NCBI RefSeq assembly: GCF_014712225.1
Contig: NZ_JACXBW010000012.1
Span: forward strand, 1-64,000
Length of the DNA stretch: 64,000 nucleotides
DNA from: Pseudarthrobacter sulfonivorans
GTDB taxonomy: Bacteria; Actinomycetota; Actinomycetes; Actinomycetales; Micrococcaceae
Reading direction: 5' to 3'
In this document: positions 43,759 to 53,546 of the stretch, in pieces
Layout of the letters: every line of letters begins with the position of its first letter
Numbering within the stretch: the stretch's first letter is position 1
Position numbers and translations under genes: made by a program
Notes under the pieces: model-generated
Database searches by the model: none
Told to the model about the DNA's origin: nothing
What the model saw: only the letters and a program-made list of their open reading frames with translations

Positions 43759-43807
43759 AATACCGGCCGGGCAGCTTCCCACAAAGCTACCGGCCGGTAT
43801 TCTTTTT
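43759..43807 (+). terminator. rho-independent terminator of the VOC gene
   Basis: A 12-bp stem (AATACCGGCCGG with CCGGCCGGTATT) with a short inner AGCT pairing is followed by CTTTTT. Confidence 0.85.
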
Positions 43808-44032
43808 GTGATGGCCGACACCTGGGGGTGATCGGTCACCTTTCGACCCTGCAACCCAACACCGCAAACAGCGCTACACGGGGAAGCAACCTTGCGTTCA
43901 TCCAGTGCTGTTTTGATGTGCCGGACACCACCTGACCAGGAGCGGAGTCCGGTTTCCCTGTCCGTAGGAACAACCCGGGCACATTCCATCGGGTCCCCCC
44001 ATCCGGGGACACCCCTATGAAAGTAAGAGCGG

Positions 44033-47000
44033 ATGCAAAACACACCCTGGAAATTGGCGCTGGGCACGGCGCTGTCAGCGGGGCTCATCGCAGCCCCGCT
44101 GGCAACCCTGCCCGCGGCCGCGGAAGTCTCAGCTGCTGCAGGCACATCGCCCGTTGTGATCAACGAGGCCTACCTCAGCGGCGGCACCACCGGCGCGGCC
44201 TACAAGAGCAAGTTCGTGGAGCTCTACAACACCTCTGACGCCCCGGTCCCCCTGGACGGCTGGTCAGTCCAGTACCGTTCCGCCGGCGGAGCTGCGGCGC
44301 CCACGAGCGTGGCTTCGCTGCGAGGTTCCATCCCCGCCAAGGGCCACTACCTGGTGCAGGGCGGCAGCAACAACGGCGGGGCGGCCGGCGCAGACCTGCC
44401 GGATCCGGACCTGGTAGCCGCCAGCCTCAACTTCAGCGGCTCAGCCGGCACGATTGTGCTGGCCAAGCAGCCCACGGCCCTGACCGGCCTGGCGACCGGC
44501 TCCGTCATCGGGACGGCCGGCGTTGCAGACCTGCTGGGGTACGGAACCTCGAACACCTTCGAAACCAAACCCGCCACGGCACCGTCGGGCAGCACGGACG
44601 TCAAGAGCCTGAACCGCGGCGGCTTCGCGGACAGCAACAACAACTCCGCGGACTTTACGCTCAGCGCCACCATCACTCCGCAGGGCTCCGGGCCGGCAGC
44701 TCCGCCTGTCGATCCCCCGGTGGATCCCCCCGTGGATCCGCCTGCAGACCCTGGCACCCCCGGCCTGAAGACCATCGCAGAGATCCAGGGCACCGGCGTC
44801 GAAAGCCCGCTGACCGGAGCCAACGTCACCACCCAGGGCAAGGTCACGGCAGTCTTCCCCACAGGCGGCCTGAACGGCTACTACGTCCAGACCGCAGGCA
44901 CCGGCGGTGACCTGACGGCCACGAACCATGCTGCCTCAGACGGCATCTTTGTCTACTCGCCCGCCACCGCGGCCGCCGTCCAGACCGGGGACTACGTCCA
45001 GGTCACGGGCACCGTCAGCGAGTACTTCGGCATGACACAGCTCAACGTCACCTCCGCCGCAGGACTCACCAAGCTCACCGAGGCCGCACCCGAGGTCAAG
45101 CCCACCGCCTTCGTGCTGCCGGCCAGCGAGGCCTTCCGGGAGTCCCTCGAAGGAATGCTGCTTGCACCGCAGGGACCGGTCACTGTCACGGACAACTACT
45201 CCCTGAACCAGTATGGTGAGGTCGGCCTGGCCGGCGGGACCACCACCCTGGTCCAGCCCACCGCCGTCGCGCCTTACGGTTCGGCCGAGTACAACGCAGC
45301 CGTGGCGGACAACGCCGCCCGCGGCATCAAGCTCGACGACGGATCCAGCACCAACTTCCTCAAGGACGCCACCACCAAAGCCCAGGTGCTCCCGTACCTG
45401 ACCGCGACGGACCCGGTCCGCGTCGGTTCTCCGGTCACGTTCAAGACGAACGTGGTGCTCGGCTATGGCAACAACTCCTGGAAGCTCCAGCCGCTAAACC
45501 ACCTCACCGAGGCCAACAAGGACACACTCCAGCCAGCCAGCTTCGGCGCCACCCGCACCGACGCTCCGGCCAACGTGGGCGGCAACCTGAAGATCGCCTC
45601 CTTCAACGTGCTGAACTACTTCCCCACCACCGGGGATACGCTCGCGGGCTGCAAGTTCTACACCGACCGCGAGGGCAATCCGATCACCGTCCAGAGCGGC
45701 TGCGACGCCCGGGGTGCGGCGAACGCCGAGAACCTCAAGCGCCAGCAGGACAAGATCGTTGCCGCCATCTCCAAGTCCGGCGCCGACGTCGTCTCCCTGA
45801 TGGAGGTCGAAAACTCTGCGCAGTTCGGCAAGAACCGTGATGACGCCCTCGCCAAACTGGTTGACGCCCTGAACGTTGAAACCCCCGGCATCTGGGACTA
45901 CGTGCGCACGCCCGCGAACGCTCCCCCGCTGGCCGATGAAGACATGATCCGTACCGCCTTCATCTTCAAGAAAGCCACCGCAGAGCCGGTGGGCGAGTCA
46001 ATCATCCTCAACGACACCACCGCCTTCGCCAGCGCACGCAAGCCGCTCGCCCAGGCCTTCAAGCCCGTCGGCGCAGCGGATGACAAGACGTTCATCGCCG
46101 TCGCCAACCACTTCAAGTCCAAAGGTTCGCCCCCGCCGGCCAACCCGGGCGACACCGATAAGGGACAGGGCGCCTCTAACCTCGCCCGCACCGCCCAGGC
46201 GCAGTCCCTGCTGGCATTCTCCGAGGAACTGCAGAAGTCCAAGGGCACCGACAAGGTGTTCCTGCTCGGCGACTTCAACTCCTACGCCAAGGAGGACCCC
46301 ATGAACGTCCTCACGGCCGCCGGATACGTCAACCAGGACGAGAAAGCCAAAAACGCCGACGGCTCTGCGAAGCACTCGTACCTCTTCGGCGGCCTGGTGG
46401 GCTCACTGGACCACATCCTCGCTTCCCCGGCCGCGAATGCGGTCGTCACCGGCGCGGACATCTGGAACATCAACTCGGTGGAGTCCGTGGCGCTCGAGTA
46501 CAGCCGCTTCAACAACAACGTCACCAACTACTACAGGCCGGACCAGTTCCGTGCCAGCGACCACGACCCGGTGGTGGTGGGCCTGAACCTTCCCACCACG
46601 CCGGCAACCGTTGACCTGAACTTCCTGGGCATCAACGATTTCCACGGCCGCATCGACTCGAACACCGTGCAGTTCGCGGGAACCATCGAGCAGCTGCGCG
46701 CTGCCGCGCCTGGTGCAACGGCCCTCCTCTCTGCCGGGGACAACATCGGCGCCTCGCTGTTCGCCTCGGCAGTTGCCAAGGACCAGCCCACCATCGACGT
46801 CCTCAACGCCCTGGAGCTGAAGGCCTCTGCCGTGGGCAACCACGAGTTCGACGGCGGCTGGGCAGACCTGCGCGACCGCGTCATCGCGGGCGGCACCAAC
46901 GCCAGGTTCCCGTACCTGGGCGCGAACGTCTACAAAAAGGGCACCACCGAGCCGGTCCTGCCCGAGTACACGGTCCTGGACATGAACGGCCTCAAGGTTG

Positions 47001-48607
47001 CCGTCATCGGCACCGTCACCCAGGAGGTCCCCACCCTGGTGAGCCCCGGGGGAATCGCTGACCTGGACTTTGGTGACCCGGTCGAGGCCATCAACCGTGC
47101 AGCGGCCAAGATCACGGCGGAGAACCTCGCCGATGTGATCATTGTTGAAAACCACGACGGCGCCGGTTCGGGTACGCCGGACGGTGCCACCCTGGAGCAG
47201 GAACTCGCAGCCGGCGGCCCGTTTGCCAAGCTGGTCAACGAGACCTCCGCAGACGTGGATGCGATCTTCACCGGCCACACCCACAAGGAGTACGCCTGGG
47301 ATGCCCCGGTTCCAGGCCAGGCAGGCAAGACCCGCCCGATCGTCCAGACCGGAAGCTACGGCGAGAACGTGGGCCAGATCCAGCTGACAGTGGACACTGC
47401 CACCAAGAACGTCACCGCCTACAAGGCCGGCAACGTCAAGCGCACCACTGACGCGGCTGCCAGCCTTGTTGCCGCCTACCCGCGGGTCGCTGCTGTCGAT
47501 GCCATCGTCAAGAAGGCGCTGGCTGATGCTGCCGTAGTGGGCAACCAGCCGGTCGGTTCGGTCACCAAGGACATCACCACGGCGTTCACCCCGGACCCCG
47601 CGGGCGGACCGGCCAAACGCGATGACCGCGGCAGCGAATCCACGCTGGGCAACCTCGTGGCGGACTCGCTCGTGGACGCGCTGAAGGACACGAACCTCGG
47701 GGGCGCCGAAATCGGCGTCGTCAATGCCGGCGGCCTCCGCAATGAGCTCTACTACGCCCCGGACGGCACCATCACCTATGCCGAGGCGAACGCAGTCCTG
47801 CCGTTCGTGAACAACCTGTGGACCACGTCGCTGACCGGTGCACAGTTCAAGAACCTGCTGGAGCAGCAGTGGCAGACCAACGCTGACGGCACGGTCCCCA
47901 GCCGCGCCTACCTGCAGTTGGGCCTGTCCAAGAACGTCAATTACACCTACGACGCATCCCGGGCCGCGGGTGACCGGATCACCTCGGTCCGGGTGGGCGG
48001 CGCCCTGATCGATCCCGCGAAGTCCTACCGCGTGGGCACCTTCAGCTTCCTGGCCCAGGGTGGTGACAACTTCCGGATTTTCAAGGAAGGCGTCACCACC
48101 AAGGACTCCGGACTGATCGACCGGGACGCGTGGATCAAGTACCTGCAGGCGCAGAGCCCGGTCTCCCCGGACTTCGCCCGCCGCTCCGTAGCCGTGGTCA
48201 ACACCACCGCCGCCGAGGTCAAGCCCGGGGACGCCATCACCCTGACGGTCTCCAAACTGGACCTGACGTCGCTGGGCAGCCCGGTCAACACCTCGCTGCG
48301 CGCCGAGTTCACCGACGCCGCCGGAACGGTGACAGCACTCGGCACCGTGCCGGTGGCCGCCGGCACGGCCTCGGTGAGCTTCGCGGTGCCCGACGGCGCC
48401 GCAGCCGGCGCGGGCACCCTGGTGCTCACCGCCGTCGAGTCCGGCACCGTGGTCAGGACTGATGTCAAGGTTGCTGCCAGTGTCCCGGCCCAGCCGGCCT
48501 GCACGGCACCGGTCAAGCCCCGGCGGCCCGCCGACCTCGCAGGGCAGATGAACTATGGACAGGCGATGTCCGCCTACCGCCACTGCCTGAAGGACTTGAA
48601 GGGCTAG
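44033..48607 (+). CDS. secreted multidomain ExeM/NucH-type nuclease fused to a 5'-nucleotidase
   Basis: The 1524-residue exported protein has a signal peptide (about 1-30, cleavage near LPAAA) and a lamin-tail domain (PVVINEAYLSGG, about 40-205). A PPVDPPVDPP linker (about 225-240) is followed by an OB-like nucleic-acid-binding region. The endonuclease/exonuclease/phosphatase domain (about 520-855) has IASFNVLNYF, SLMEVENSAQF, LLGDFNSYA and RASDHDPVVV. The metallophosphoesterase 5'-nucleotidase (about 860-1150) has LGINDFHGRID, LSAGDNIGAS, GNHEFDGG and TGHTHKEY, and a UshA-type C-terminal domain plus an Ig-like module follow. It should degrade extracellular DNA or RNA and then dephosphorylate nucleotides, yielding nucleosides and phosphate. 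No LPXTG anchor. The upstream gap of 291 bp has no clear PHO box. Confidence 0.92.
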   Translation: MQNTPWKLALGTALSAGLIAAPLATLPAAAEVSAAAGTSPVVINEAYLSGGTTGAAYKSKFVELYNTSDAPVPLDGWSVQYRSAGGAAAPTSVASLRGSIPAKGHYLVQGGSNNGGAAGADLPDPDLVAASLNFSGSAGTIVLAKQPTALTGLATGSVIGTAGVADLLGYGTSNTFETKPATAPSGSTDVKSLNRGGFADSNNNSADFTLSATITPQGSGPAAPPVDPPVDPPVDPPADPGTPGLKTIAEIQGTGVESPLTGANVTTQGKVTAVFPTGGLNGYYVQTAGTGGDLTATNHAASDGIFVYSPATAAAVQTGDYVQVTGTVSEYFGMTQLNVTSAAGLTKLTEAAPEVKPTAFVLPASEAFRESLEGMLLAPQGPVTVTDNYSLNQYGEVGLAGGTTTLVQPTAVAPYGSAEYNAAVADNAARGIKLDDGSSTNFLKDATTKAQVLPYLTATDPVRVGSPVTFKTNVVLGYGNNSWKLQPLNHLTEANKDTLQPASFGATRTDAPANVGGNLKIASFNVLNYFPTTGDTLAGCKFYTDREGNPITVQSGCDARGAANAENLKRQQDKIVAAISKSGADVVSLMEVENSAQFGKNRDDALAKLVDALNVETPGIWDYVRTPANAPPLADEDMIRTAFIFKKATAEPVGESIILNDTTAFASARKPLAQAFKPVGAADDKTFIAVANHFKSKGSPPPANPGDTDKGQGASNLARTAQAQSLLAFSEELQKSKGTDKVFLLGDFNSYAKEDPMNVLTAAGYVNQDEKAKNADGSAKHSYLFGGLVGSLDHILASPAANAVVTGADIWNINSVESVALEYSRFNNNVTNYYRPDQFRASDHDPVVVGLNLPTTPATVDLNFLGINDFHGRIDSNTVQFAGTIEQLRAAAPGATALLSAGDNIGASLFASAVAKDQPTIDVLNALELKASAVGNHEFDGGWADLRDRVIAGGTNARFPYLGANVYKKGTTEPVLPEYTVLDMNGLKVAVIGTVTQEVPTLVSPGGIADLDFGDPVEAINRAAAKITAENLADVIIVENHDGAGSGTPDGATLEQELAAGGPFAKLVNETSADVDAIFTGHTHKEYAWDAPVPGQAGKTRPIVQTGSYGENVGQIQLTVDTATKNVTAYKAGNVKRTTDAAASLVAAYPRVAAVDAIVKKALADAAVVGNQPVGSVTKDITTAFTPDPAGGPAKRDDRGSESTLGNLVADSLVDALKDTNLGGAEIGVVNAGGLRNELYYAPDGTITYAEANAVLPFVNNLWTTSLTGAQFKNLLEQQWQTNADGTVPSRAYLQLGLSKNVNYTYDASRAAGDRITSVRVGGALIDPAKSYRVGTFSFLAQGGDNFRIFKEGVTTKDSGLIDRDAWIKYLQAQSPVSPDFARRSVAVVNTTAAEVKPGDAITLTVSKLDLTSLGSPVNTSLRAEFTDAAGTVTALGTVPVAAGTASVSFAVPDGAAAGAGTLVLTAVESGTVVRTDVKVAASVPAQPACTAPVKPRRPADLAGQMNYGQAMSAYRHCLKDLKG

Positions 48608-48680
48608 CCGCTCCACACGGAGAACCAACGCGGGGTCACTTCGCGCCGATTCCGGAGAGGAATTCGGGCGTAAAGTGACT

Positions 48681-48743
48681 TTCCCCACCCGCACCCTAAC
48701 CTCGCAAGCTCGGTCAGGGAACCCTGCGGGTGGGGGCCCACGT
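48681..48743 (-). repeat. dispersed intergenic repeat, reversed copy
   Basis: On the minus strand this reads CGTGGGCCCCCACCCGCAGG, then GTTCCCTGACCGAGCTTGCG, AGGTTAGGGTGCGGGTGGGG. It is the same element as at 24541-24686 and 61205-61262, with a few substitutions. It lies between the nuclease gene and the convergent FAD protein gene. Confidence 0.8.
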
Positions 48744-48747
48744 TGTT

Positions 48748-50748
48748 TTAAGAACTACCTGCCAGGACGGCCCGGGCGATCTCGTCGGCGTCACGGAGGG
48801 TCCGCTGCCCGCTGGCATAGGCGGGTCCGCCGGGCTGCGCCGCTTCCGCGGCAATGGCCGTGCCCCACTGGGCGGCGGAAAGCTGCAGGCCCAGGACGTA
48901 CAGCCCGTCAGTTACGGAGCCGTTGGCCGCAACGGGACGGTAGGGATGTGGCCTGACGTCCAGGCCGGTCGCCTCCACCGGCGCACCTTCCGCCGTCATC
49001 ATCAGCCGGGGACGCACCAGCCCGTCGTCGAGGAGCTGCTGCAGGAGCGGGGAATCATTGGCGGCAACCCGGTTTGCGGGCGCCAGGGCCTCGACCATCG
49101 TTGCGGCCGCTACCGGCGGACTGCCCACCCACGGCGAGACGGCGGTGAACCGGCCGGCCCGGCGGTCCACGCTGAACCGGGGGTCGGGGCCCACAAAGCT
49201 GACCACTCCCGCGCGCGCCAGCGCGGCCAGCTGCTCGGCACGCAGGGCAGGCGGCCCGCTCGCCAGGCCCTCCACGAAGGACTCAAACCAGCCACGAAGG
49301 CCGGCGACCCAGGACTCATCGGTGATGCCGCCGTCGGCCACTGCCGTCTTCAGCACCGCACGCCCGCGGTGCAGCGCCCCGATGGCCATCTTGACCGGGT
49401 CCGCCTCACCGAGCGCGGAGCGGCGGGCGTCATCCTGCAGATAATCGACGACGGCGGCATCCAGTTCCGCGCGGGATGCGAACGAACGGCCTGCCAGCGG
49501 GGAGGCAAGGCCCAGCAGGTCCAGCCGGTGACGCGGCCCGACATGGACGGCCAGCACGCTCTCCACGGCGTCTTCCCAGTTGGTTGAGCTGTGGGCGTGC
49601 GGCCGCATGGCCTCATCCAGGGCGGCCAGGAACGCGGGCGCATCCGCGGCGGCGCCGGGCTGCGAGCGCACCAGGGTGGAGTAATAGGCCCAGAGGGTGT
49701 CGCGGTGCAGAAGCGGCCAGAGATCGTGGTCGAACCCCGGGAGGATTCCGGCGGCCGCGAACCGCTCCAGGGCGGCGTCCGTGAGGTACCGCAACGTGAC
49801 CGACGACGGGTAGTAGCCGTCCAACGCGGCCTTGGCACGGTAGGGGGTACCCCTGCGGGAGGCGGCAACGATGAGGGGTTCCTGGCCCGAGGGCTGGTAC
49901 TCCAGCCGTGCGCCGGCGTCGATGAATTTACCGCCCCGCCCTTCGGTGAGCTGGCCCATCACGTCGAAGAAGTTCAGGCCCATGCCGCGGACCAGGACAG
50001 GTTCACCGGCAGGAATCGCGGACCAGTCCACATCGGCGGGCACGGCCGGCGGGAAGTAGCGCAGGCCCAGCTGCCCGGCTGACGATTGGAGTTCGCGCTG
50101 CTCGAGGTTGAGCCTGGAAGGGATGTGCCCGAGGGCAAGGACCACGGAGTCGGCCGTGAGCGAACCGCCGCTGCCGAGTCCGACCTCGAACGGGCCACTC
50201 CCTGCCGGTCCGGCGTCTGCCGTTCCCCCGCCCGCCGGCCCCTTCCCGTTTTCCGCGGGGCGCACCGACACGGCATTCGTTTCGTGGAATCTGACGCTGA
50301 CGCCGTCGGGCAGCCTTTCGAGGAGGTCCTCCAGGGTGCAGCGAAGGTAGCGGCCGTACAGTGCGCGGCTCGGAAAGTCACGGGACTCGAGGACGGCCAG
50401 CTCGGCCAGCTCGTCCGGCGTCAGGGCGGGCGATGGGTCATTCTGCTGGTGGGCGCGCTGCTGGTGGGCGCGCCAGCGGTCGAACGTGGTGCCGGCCAGG
50501 GGCGCGGGGAGCCGGGGGTCCTCGGGAATGACCGTGGGGTAGAAGGACTGGGTGTTCATGAGGTACAGCCGGGACTGCCCGGGCTGCCAGACGTGCCCCG
50601 GGCCTGCCGGGTAAGGGTCGATGACGTCGATGTGGACCGACACGGGCCCGGCCAGGGCGGCAGCATGGGCGAGCAGGCGCTCCAGAACGCTGGTACCCCG
50701 GGGACCTGCGCCGATGATGGCTACCCGGATGCTCGTCGATTTGCCCAC
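48748..50748 (-). CDS. FAD/NAD(P)-binding protein (NAD_binding_9 type)
   Basis: The protein of about 666 residues has an N-terminal dinucleotide-binding motif VAIIGAGPRGTSVLERLLAHA, then IDVIDPYPAGPGHVW and LYLMNTQSFYPTVIP. A second nucleotide-binding region is VVLALGHIPSRLNLEQ, and VRGMGLNFFDVMGQLTEGRGGKF marks the family of FAD-NAD(P)-binding proteins found in actinobacteria. The C-terminal half is of unknown function. The likely start is GTG 50748 (VGKSTSIRVAI); the frame stays open to 50868 but would overlap the divergent S9 peptidase gene. The reaction is unknown. Confidence 0.8.
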   Translation of the reverse strand: MGKSTSIRVAIIGAGPRGTSVLERLLAHAAALAGPVSVHIDVIDPYPAGPGHVWQPGQSRLYLMNTQSFYPTVIPEDPRLPAPLAGTTFDRWRAHQQRAHQQNDPSPALTPDELAELAVLESRDFPSRALYGRYLRCTLEDLLERLPDGVSVRFHETNAVSVRPAENGKGPAGGGTADAGPAGSGPFEVGLGSGGSLTADSVVLALGHIPSRLNLEQRELQSSAGQLGLRYFPPAVPADVDWSAIPAGEPVLVRGMGLNFFDVMGQLTEGRGGKFIDAGARLEYQPSGQEPLIVAASRRGTPYRAKAALDGYYPSSVTLRYLTDAALERFAAAGILPGFDHDLWPLLHRDTLWAYYSTLVRSQPGAAADAPAFLAALDEAMRPHAHSSTNWEDAVESVLAVHVGPRHRLDLLGLASPLAGRSFASRAELDAAVVDYLQDDARRSALGEADPVKMAIGALHRGRAVLKTAVADGGITDESWVAGLRGWFESFVEGLASGPPALRAEQLAALARAGVVSFVGPDPRFSVDRRAGRFTAVSPWVGSPPVAAATMVEALAPANRVAANDSPLLQQLLDDGLVRPRLMMTAEGAPVEATGLDVRPHPYRPVAANGSVTDGLYVLGLQLSAAQWGTAIAAEAAQPGGPAYASGQRTLRDADEIARAVLAGSS

Positions 50749-50822
50749 GGCATCCAGAGTATCCGCCTGAACCCCGGGCCCTTGACTTGCTTGCTGGGCG
50801 AAGGGTTGTTTGGATGGGGCGC

Positions 50823-53105
50823 ATGACCACCACTGCAGCTGATCAAGCGCCCGGTTCCACCCCCTCACACCTTGGAACTGCCTCCCCGGCGGTTGCCCCG
50901 GAGCCCCCTGATGAGAACGTCTGGCTGGAGGAAACCTACGGGGAGGAGCCGCTGGCCTGGGTCCGGGAGCAGAATGCCCGCACGGAGGACCTCCTCGAGG
51001 ACGCTGACTACGCGGCTTTGGAGGGAAGCATCCTCGAAGTGCTGGACTCCACGGACCGGATCGCCATGGTGGGCAAGCGCGGCGAGTGGTACTACAACTT
51101 CTGGAAGGACCGGGCGAACCCGAAGGGGCTGTGGCGCCGCACCACGTGGGAGAGCTATCTGACCGACTCCCCCGAGTGGGATGTCCTGCTGGATGTGGAT
51201 GCGCTGTCCGCCGCCGAAGACGTTGAGTGGGTGTTCCACGGGGCCACGTTCCTGCGCCCGGCTGACGGAGAACGCTACCGTCTGGCGCTGGTGGCGCTGT
51301 CCCCCGACGGCGGCGACGCCAACCGCTACCGCGAGTTCGACGTCGACACCCGCACCTTCGTGGACCCGGCCGCCGGCGGTTTTGACCTCCCGACGGCGAA
51401 GGGCAACGTCTCGTGGCTGGACGCGGACACCCTGCTGGTCGCCTCCACCGCCGAGGGGCTGCCCCGCACCGCTTCCTCCTATGCCCGGACCGCCGTCACC
51501 CTGCGGCGCGGTGCGTCCCTGGCCGCCGCCCCGCTTTTGTTTGAGGTCCCCGAAGACCACATGCTGGCCGTGGTGGCGCACGATTCCACTCCCGGCTTCG
51601 AGCGCACGTTCGCCGTGGACTATATCGATTTCCACAACCGGAGCACGTTCGTCCGGTCCGGGGACGAGTGGATCCGGATCGATGCACCGACCGACGTGAA
51701 CCTGAGCGCCCACCGCGAGTGGCTTCTGTTCAGGCCGCAGCAGGACTGGGCCCTTGGTGGTAAGACCCACCCCGCGGGCTCCCTGCTCGCTGCCCGGTTC
51801 GAGGCCTACGTCGCCGGGTCGCGGGACCTGTTGGTGCTGTTTACCCCCGATTCGCACACCTCGCTGCAGTCCTGGAGCTGGACGCGGAACTTCCTGCTGC
51901 TGAACCTCCTGCGGGACGTCTCGTCCGAAATCCGGGTGCTGGATCCTGCCGTGCCGGAGCCTACCGTGGCCGGTGGTTCTGCTTCCGGAGCCTGGGCTTC
52001 CTCCCTGCTGGACGCCTGCCCGCCGCTGCACGACGTCAACGCCTACGCGGTGGACGATGAAGATGAAGGCCCGGCCGACGGCGGTGCGGGCGACGATTTC
52101 TGGCTGGTCGCCACGGGCTTCACTACCCCCAGTACGCTGATGCGCGGAACGCTGGAGCGGGCTGCATCCGGGAGCGGTGCCGAGGAGGGCGCTGCTTCCG
52201 GAGGTGCGGGTGTGGTGAGCCGGCACGCCCAGTTGAAGGCGTCGCCGTCGTTCTTTGATGACGCCAGCTACGAAGTGCAGCAGCACTTCGCCGTGTCCGA
52301 GGACGGCACGCGCGTTCCCTACTTCCAGGTGGCCGCCCGCGGCCTGGTCCTGGATGGCCAGAACCCCACCCAGCTCTCCGGTTACGGCGGTTTTGAAGTC
52401 TCCCGCACCCCGGCCTACAGCGGGACCGTGGGCCGGGCGTGGCTGGAGCGGCGGACCACCACAAGCGGCGCCGCAGGCGGGACGCAGCATTCCCGCGGCG
52501 GTGTCTACGTAGTGGCCAACATCCGCGGCGGCGGCGAATACGGACCAGGCTGGCACCGGGCCGCCCTGAAGGAGAACCGGCACCGGGCCTTCGAGGACTT
52601 CGCGGCCGTGGCCCGGCACCTCGTTTCCCGCGGCGTGACCTCGCGCGAGCGGCTTGGCTGCGTGGGCGGGTCCAACGGCGGGCTGCTGGTGGGCAACATG
52701 CTCACCAGTTACCCGGAACTCTTCGGGGCCGTCTCCTGTGGCGTCCCGCTGTTGGATATGCGGCGCTACACCAGGCTCTCCGCCGGGCACTCCTGGATCG
52801 CAGAATACGGTGACCCGGACGTGCCGGAGGAATGGGAGTACATCAGGACGTTCTCGCCCTACCACCTGCTCAAGGACGGCGTGGAGTACCCCGAAACGTT
52901 CATCTGGACTGCCACGTCCGATGACAGGGTCGGCCCGGTCCAGGCCCGGAAGATGGCCGCCCGCATGGAGGCCATGGGCATCCGCAACGTCTGGTTCCAC
53001 GAGGCGCTGGAGGGCGGCCACGCCGGCGCTTCAGACAACCGGCAGGCCGCCGCGCTCCAGGCCCGGAGCCAGCACTTCCTGTGGCGTGCCCTGGCCGGCG
53101 GCTGA
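50823..53105 (+). CDS. prolyl oligopeptidase family serine peptidase (S9)
   Basis: The 760-residue protein starts MTTTAADQAPG and has the S9A N-terminal marker WLEETYGEEPLAWVREQN. A beta-propeller region (about 85-490) is followed by an alpha/beta-hydrolase domain with VYVVANIRGGGEYGPGWH, the nucleophile GCVGGSNGGLLVGNM, an Asp in SDDRVGPVQARKM and a His in LEGGHAGASDN. It cleaves short peptides after Pro or a related residue. No signal peptide is seen, so it is probably cytoplasmic. It contains Gly/Ser/Ala-rich insertions (near 380-400 and 440-465). An alternative ATG is at 50814. Its stop overlaps the next start codon by one base. Confidence 0.9.
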   Translation: MTTTAADQAPGSTPSHLGTASPAVAPEPPDENVWLEETYGEEPLAWVREQNARTEDLLEDADYAALEGSILEVLDSTDRIAMVGKRGEWYYNFWKDRANPKGLWRRTTWESYLTDSPEWDVLLDVDALSAAEDVEWVFHGATFLRPADGERYRLALVALSPDGGDANRYREFDVDTRTFVDPAAGGFDLPTAKGNVSWLDADTLLVASTAEGLPRTASSYARTAVTLRRGASLAAAPLLFEVPEDHMLAVVAHDSTPGFERTFAVDYIDFHNRSTFVRSGDEWIRIDAPTDVNLSAHREWLLFRPQQDWALGGKTHPAGSLLAARFEAYVAGSRDLLVLFTPDSHTSLQSWSWTRNFLLLNLLRDVSSEIRVLDPAVPEPTVAGGSASGAWASSLLDACPPLHDVNAYAVDDEDEGPADGGAGDDFWLVATGFTTPSTLMRGTLERAASGSGAEEGAASGGAGVVSRHAQLKASPSFFDDASYEVQQHFAVSEDGTRVPYFQVAARGLVLDGQNPTQLSGYGGFEVSRTPAYSGTVGRAWLERRTTTSGAAGGTQHSRGGVYVVANIRGGGEYGPGWHRAALKENRHRAFEDFAAVARHLVSRGVTSRERLGCVGGSNGGLLVGNMLTSYPELFGAVSCGVPLLDMRRYTRLSAGHSWIAEYGDPDVPEEWEYIRTFSPYHLLKDGVEYPETFIWTATSDDRVGPVQARKMAARMEAMGIRNVWFHEALEGGHAGASDNRQAAALQARSQHFLWRALAGG

Positions 53106-53280
53106 TGTCCGGGTTGTCGGTGCGCCGGGCGGTACCTGCGGACCTGGAACGGCTGGCCGACGTCCACGTCCGCTGCTGGCAGGAGGCGTACCGCGGCATG
53201 CTGTCCGAGGCTTTCCTGGCCGCAGTGGATCCGGCAGGGCGGCTGGCGCTGTGGCGGCACCGGCCGGACAGCGCACCATC
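53105..53280 (+). pseudogene. truncated GNAT-type N-acetyltransferase
   Basis: From ATG 53105 (overlapping the S9 stop as TGATG) the frame reads MSGLSVRRAVPADLERLADV, then HVRCWQEAYRGMLSEAFLAA, the typical first 45 residues of a GNAT acetyltransferase. After about residue 57 the similarity stops and the frame drifts into the promoter and body of tRNA-Ser. The acetyl-CoA-binding part is missing, so the gene is broken at the tRNA boundary. Confidence 0.65.
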
Positions 53281-53328
53281 CCAGCCGGGCTGTAGCCCCC
53301 TGCCCCGCCCCGGCCACAGTTGGTCGTT

Positions 53329-53358
53329 TTGCGCTCGGTGGCCGGTTCTGCGTATCCT
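53329..53358 (+). promoter_or_regulatory. probable promoter of tRNA-Ser(GCU)
   Basis: A -35-like TTGCGC (53329-53334) and a -10-like TATCCT (53353-53358), 18 bp apart, end 22 bp before the mature tRNA. Confidence 0.45.
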
Positions 53359-53380
53359 TGGTGGGCTAGGAATAGCAATT

Positions 53381-53468
53381 GGAGACGTGCCAGAGCGGCC
53401 GAATGGGCTTCACTGCTAATGAAGTGTGGGGCACAACTCCACCGGGGGTTCAAATCCCCCCGTCTCCG
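53381..53468 (+). tRNA. tRNA-Ser (anticodon GCU)
   Basis: The 88-nt class II tRNA has the acceptor GGAGACG / CGTCTCC, the anticodon stem CTTCA/TGAAG with loop CTGCTAA (anticodon GCT), a long variable arm and the T-arm GGGGGTTCAAATCCCCC. CCA is not encoded. Confidence 0.96.
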
Positions 53469-53473
53469 CGTTT

Positions 53474-53500
53474 GGCCCCGGTCCTGGACCGGGGCCTTTT
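53474..53500 (+). terminator. rho-independent terminator of tRNA-Ser(GCU)
   Basis: A 10-bp stem (GGCCCCGGTC with GACCGGGGCC) and a 3-nt loop are followed by TTTT. Confidence 0.85.
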
Positions 53501-53546
53501 GCGTACCTGGACCCCCGCCCCGGCCGCGCAATGGCAGGATGGTGGG

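Noticed and set aside
43803..44032. PHO box before the secreted nuclease/5'-nucleotidase
   Set aside because: Only a single GTTCAT at 43893 without further units in the 11-bp register.
46403..48694. 763-residue open frame on the minus strand opposite the nuclease gene
   Set aside because: It mirrors the third-position GC of the true gene, has no family motifs and no ribosome-binding site. Long antisense frames are expected in DNA of this GC content.
50865..53021. 718-residue antisense frame opposite the S9 peptidase
   Set aside because: Arg/Gly/Ala-rich shadow sequence without recognisable domains; the plus-strand peptidase has complete catalytic motifs.
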